From: Ruania halotolerans
Lineage (GTDB): Bacteria > Actinomycetota > Actinomycetes > Actinomycetales > Beutenbergiaceae
DNA: 64,000 nt
Assembly (NCBI RefSeq): GCF_021049285.1
Contig: NZ_CP088017.1
Location: 4,041,380-4,105,379 of the forward strand
Direction of reading: 5' to 3'
The first letter of the stretch is position 1. The number at the start of each line of letters is the position of its first letter. Both the position numbers and the translations under genes were made by a program. The notes beneath the pieces are model-generated. The model searched no databases. It had not been told where the DNA came from and saw only the letters and a program-made list of their open reading frames with translations. Below are positions 61,947 through 64,000 of this stretch, piece by piece.

Positions 61947-62861
61947 CTATCCCTTCACCGAACCCGAGGTGAGGCCACGGACGAAGAACCGCTGGAGCAG
62001 GAAGAACACCAGGATCGGCAACGCCATCGAGAAGAAGGCACCGGCCGAGAGGAGTTCCTCACCCTGCCCCTGGGTACCGAGCAACTGTTGCAGCTGCACG
62101 ATGACCGTGGCATTCGAGGGCGCCAGGAACAGTTTGGCGATGAGCAGGTCGTTCCACACCCAGAGGAACTGCAACGTCGCGAACGCCGCGATCGCGGGCA
62201 TCGCCATCGGCGCCACCAGCAACCAGAAGGTCTGGTAATGACTGGCACCGTCGATCTTGGCCGATTCCACCACGGAGTAGGGCAGCGTGGACATGTAGTT
62301 GCGCAGTGTGTAGACGCACAACGGCATTCCGAAGCCGGTGTGCAGCAACCACACGGCCACGAACTCGCCGGAGATCCCGATCCCGTTCGGCCCCAGCAGG
62401 TTCAGCATGGGCTGGAAGGCCACCTGGATCGGCACCACCATAACGCCCACGATGATCACGAACAGGGTCTCCTTGAACCGGAAGTTCAGGAAGGTGAAGG
62501 CGTACGCCGCGAACGCGGCGAACATGATCGGCAGGATGGTCGCGGGTACCGCGACCACCACCGTGTTGAGGAACCCGACGCCCATATCTGCTGCGCCGGT
62601 GAACACGCCCACGTAGTTGTTCCACGTCCAGCCCTGGCCGAACGGGTCGGCGATCACGGTCCACCAGCCGCTGGAGACGATGTCATCGCGGCTGCGCAGT
62701 GAGTTGATCAGCAGGCCGAGGGTGGGGATCGACCACACGATGGCGAGCACGACGGTGACGATGATGGACGTCCAACTACGGCGCCGTCCGTCCTTCATAT
62801 ACGAGGGTTGGCGCTTCACCTTGGGTTTGGGTGTTGCGGGCACTGGCGCGGTGGCGGTCAT
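61947..62861 (-). CDS. Carbohydrate ABC transporter permease, MalG type, locus D
   Basis: This 304-residue permease has a Lys/Pro-rich N-terminal tail, about six helices and the EAA loop VESAKIDGASHYQTF. It ends FVRGLTSGSVKG. The ATG overlaps the MalF-type stop by 4 bp. It ends an operon whose earlier genes (at least a binding protein is expected) lie beyond the window. Confidence 0.92.
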   Translation of the reverse strand: MTATAPVPATPKPKVKRQPSYMKDGRRRSWTSIIVTVVLAIVWSIPTLGLLINSLRSRDDIVSSGWWTVIADPFGQGWTWNNYVGVFTGAADMGVGFLNTVVVAVPATILPIMFAAFAAYAFTFLNFRFKETLFVIIVGVMVVPIQVAFQPMLNLLGPNGIGISGEFVAVWLLHTGFGMPLCVYTLRNYMSTLPYSVVESAKIDGASHYQTFWLLVAPMAMPAIAAFATLQFLWVWNDLLIAKLFLAPSNATVIVQLQQLLGTQGQGEELLSAGAFFSMALPILVFFLLQRFFVRGLTSGSVKG

Positions 62862-63991
62862 CGGGCCCCCTCCTTCCGGTAGTGCCGCACCTGATAGATC
62901 AGGATCGGGGTCACGAGCAGGAGGAGCACCACCACGATCGCGGACGCCCGGCCGGCTCGCTGGAACGTGAACAGCTCCTGGAAGAACAGGTTCGCGATCA
63001 CGTTCGTGCTCGCTTGCCCGTTGGTGAGCACATAGATGATGTCGAAGACCTTCAGCACCAGAATCGTCACGGTGATGAAGACCGTGATCATGGTGCCCTT
63101 GATCTGCGGGATGATCACCTGGAAGAAGACCTGCGGCTCGCTTGCCCCGTCCATCCGGGCCGCTTCCAGCGTTTCCTCCGGCACACCCTTGATACCGCCG
63201 GAGAGCAGGATCATGGCGAAGCCGGCCTGCATCCAGATGAGGATCACCATCATCAGGAACGAGTTCAACCGCAAGGTGTCGAGGCGGATCCAGTTCTGCG
63301 CATCCCCGCCGAGGGTCGTCACGATCGCATTCAAGAGACCGATGTCTTCGTTGGGGCTGTAGATCTGGATGGCCCAGATGGTCGACGCCGCCACGAACGA
63401 GATCGCCATCGGCAGGAAGATGAAACTCTTCGCCACCTTCTCACTCTGAGCAGAGAGCCGATCGGCGAACAGTGCCACGACCAGGCCGACCACCACGGTG
63501 AGCGCCGGCACCACGATCAGCCACAGTGCGTTGTTGGTGAGCGAGAGCCAGAACTCGCCACTGGCGAAGATCGCCGCGTAGTTCTCGAACCCGATATACG
63601 CCGTGCTGTCATTGTTCGCGAAGCTGTAGTTGATCGTCTGCAGCGTCGGGTAGACGAGCACGAGAGCGAGCAGGAAGAACGACGGCAGCACGAAGACGTA
63701 CGGGATCACACCCTCAGAGAGCCGCTGCGGCATCCCCTCGATGAAGACGTTCACGAAGTAGAACAGCAGTGCCGCCCCACCGACACCGGCGATCATGCCG
63801 ACAACGGCCATCAGGAGCCGATTGTCGAAGAACCATTCGGGGTAGTAGGCCAGCGCCAGGAAGACGTTCCCGGCCGCCCAGGCCACCACGACGGCACCGA
63901 CCGCACCGATGACGAGGCGCAGCGGACGGGCGCCACCGACCGTCATCGGTGGCGACTCATCGGCCGCGACAGGTGTCTGTGTCGCGGTCAC
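62858..63991 (-). CDS. Carbohydrate ABC transporter permease, MalF type with extra N-terminal helices, locus D
   Basis: This 377-residue permease starts at GTG 63991 with GGAGGAG just upstream, so the gene is complete. Two extra helices (about 24-48 and 55-78) precede the six-helix core, as in eight-helix MalF proteins. The EAA loop is LEAARMDGASEPQVFF. It overlaps the MalG-type gene by 4 bp. The GH2 and GH43 genes next door may process its substrate, but they lie on the opposite strand. Confidence 0.92.
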   Translation of the reverse strand: MTATQTPVAADESPPMTVGGARPLRLVIGAVGAVVVAWAAGNVFLALAYYPEWFFDNRLLMAVVGMIAGVGGAALLFYFVNVFIEGMPQRLSEGVIPYVFVLPSFFLLALVLVYPTLQTINYSFANNDSTAYIGFENYAAIFASGEFWLSLTNNALWLIVVPALTVVVGLVVALFADRLSAQSEKVAKSFIFLPMAISFVAASTIWAIQIYSPNEDIGLLNAIVTTLGGDAQNWIRLDTLRLNSFLMMVILIWMQAGFAMILLSGGIKGVPEETLEAARMDGASEPQVFFQVIIPQIKGTMITVFITVTILVLKVFDIIYVLTNGQASTNVIANLFFQELFTFQRAGRASAIVVVLLLLVTPILIYQVRHYRKEGAR

Positions 63992-64000
63992 GACTCCTCC

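Overview
The window is 64 kb of high-GC DNA. Gene style (short leaders, ATGA overlaps, many GTG starts), MsiK-type sugar importers without their own ATPase, csoR-copZ, HspR-type heat-shock control and a sortase-type cell-wall anchor point to an actinobacterium. A free-living, polysaccharide-eating member of the Micrococcales (Beutenbergiaceae or Ruaniaceae type) is my best guess, inferred from gene style and not from a marker gene. I saw no rRNA, tRNA, transposase, phage or CRISPR.

Layout. 1-9.7 kb: the end of an ABC exporter ATPase, a TetR/oxidoreductase divergent pair, a 1742-residue sortase-anchored GH59-like glycosidase, a Ppx/GppA phosphatase and a deazaflavin-type nitroreductase-like protein. 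9.8-23.6 kb: the metabolic centrepiece, two back-to-back sugar loci. Locus A (minus strand) is lacI-SBP-permease-permease-GH172, followed by a secreted repeat protein. Locus B is SBP-permease-permease-lacI on the minus strand, divergent from a translationally coupled GH172-GH32 pair. The same AAACGTTT operator lies at the promoters of lacI-A, SBP-B and GH172-B. The probable diet is a fructan-derived oligosaccharide with an alpha-fructosyl bond (for example a difructose dianhydride), imported intact and opened inside the cell by GH172 and GH32.

23.7-33.2 kb: a DUF2330 membrane protein, csoR-copZ, hsp20 with an HspR box, a BNR-type propeller protein, putA with a divergent LysR gene, mgsA and a small HTH regulator with two 16-bp palindromes. 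33.3-38.7 kb: a third sugar-type ABC operon led by a PLP enzyme and divergent from a GntR/FadR gene. 38.8-51.6 kb: membrane and signalling genes: a CPBP protease, a flippase-like protein fused to a dead kinase domain next to a PP2C phosphatase, an LssY_C protein, a broken YjbR/MmcQ gene, a two-component system, a phospholipase-A2-like/serine-hydrolase fusion, an ABC1/UbiB kinase and a MarR regulator. 51.7-56.8 kb: VOC protein, ECF sigma-ogt, TauE exporter and a TetR-MFS pump pair. 56.9-64 kb: GH43, a TipA-like MerR regulator, a GH2 gene broken by one frameshift and a fourth sugar permease pair that runs to the window edge.

Four sugar ABC importer loci are present and none carries an ATPase, so they must share one encoded elsewhere. 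Two genes (YjbR, GH2) carry single-base lesions. A long palindromic element occurs twice, 25 kb apart.
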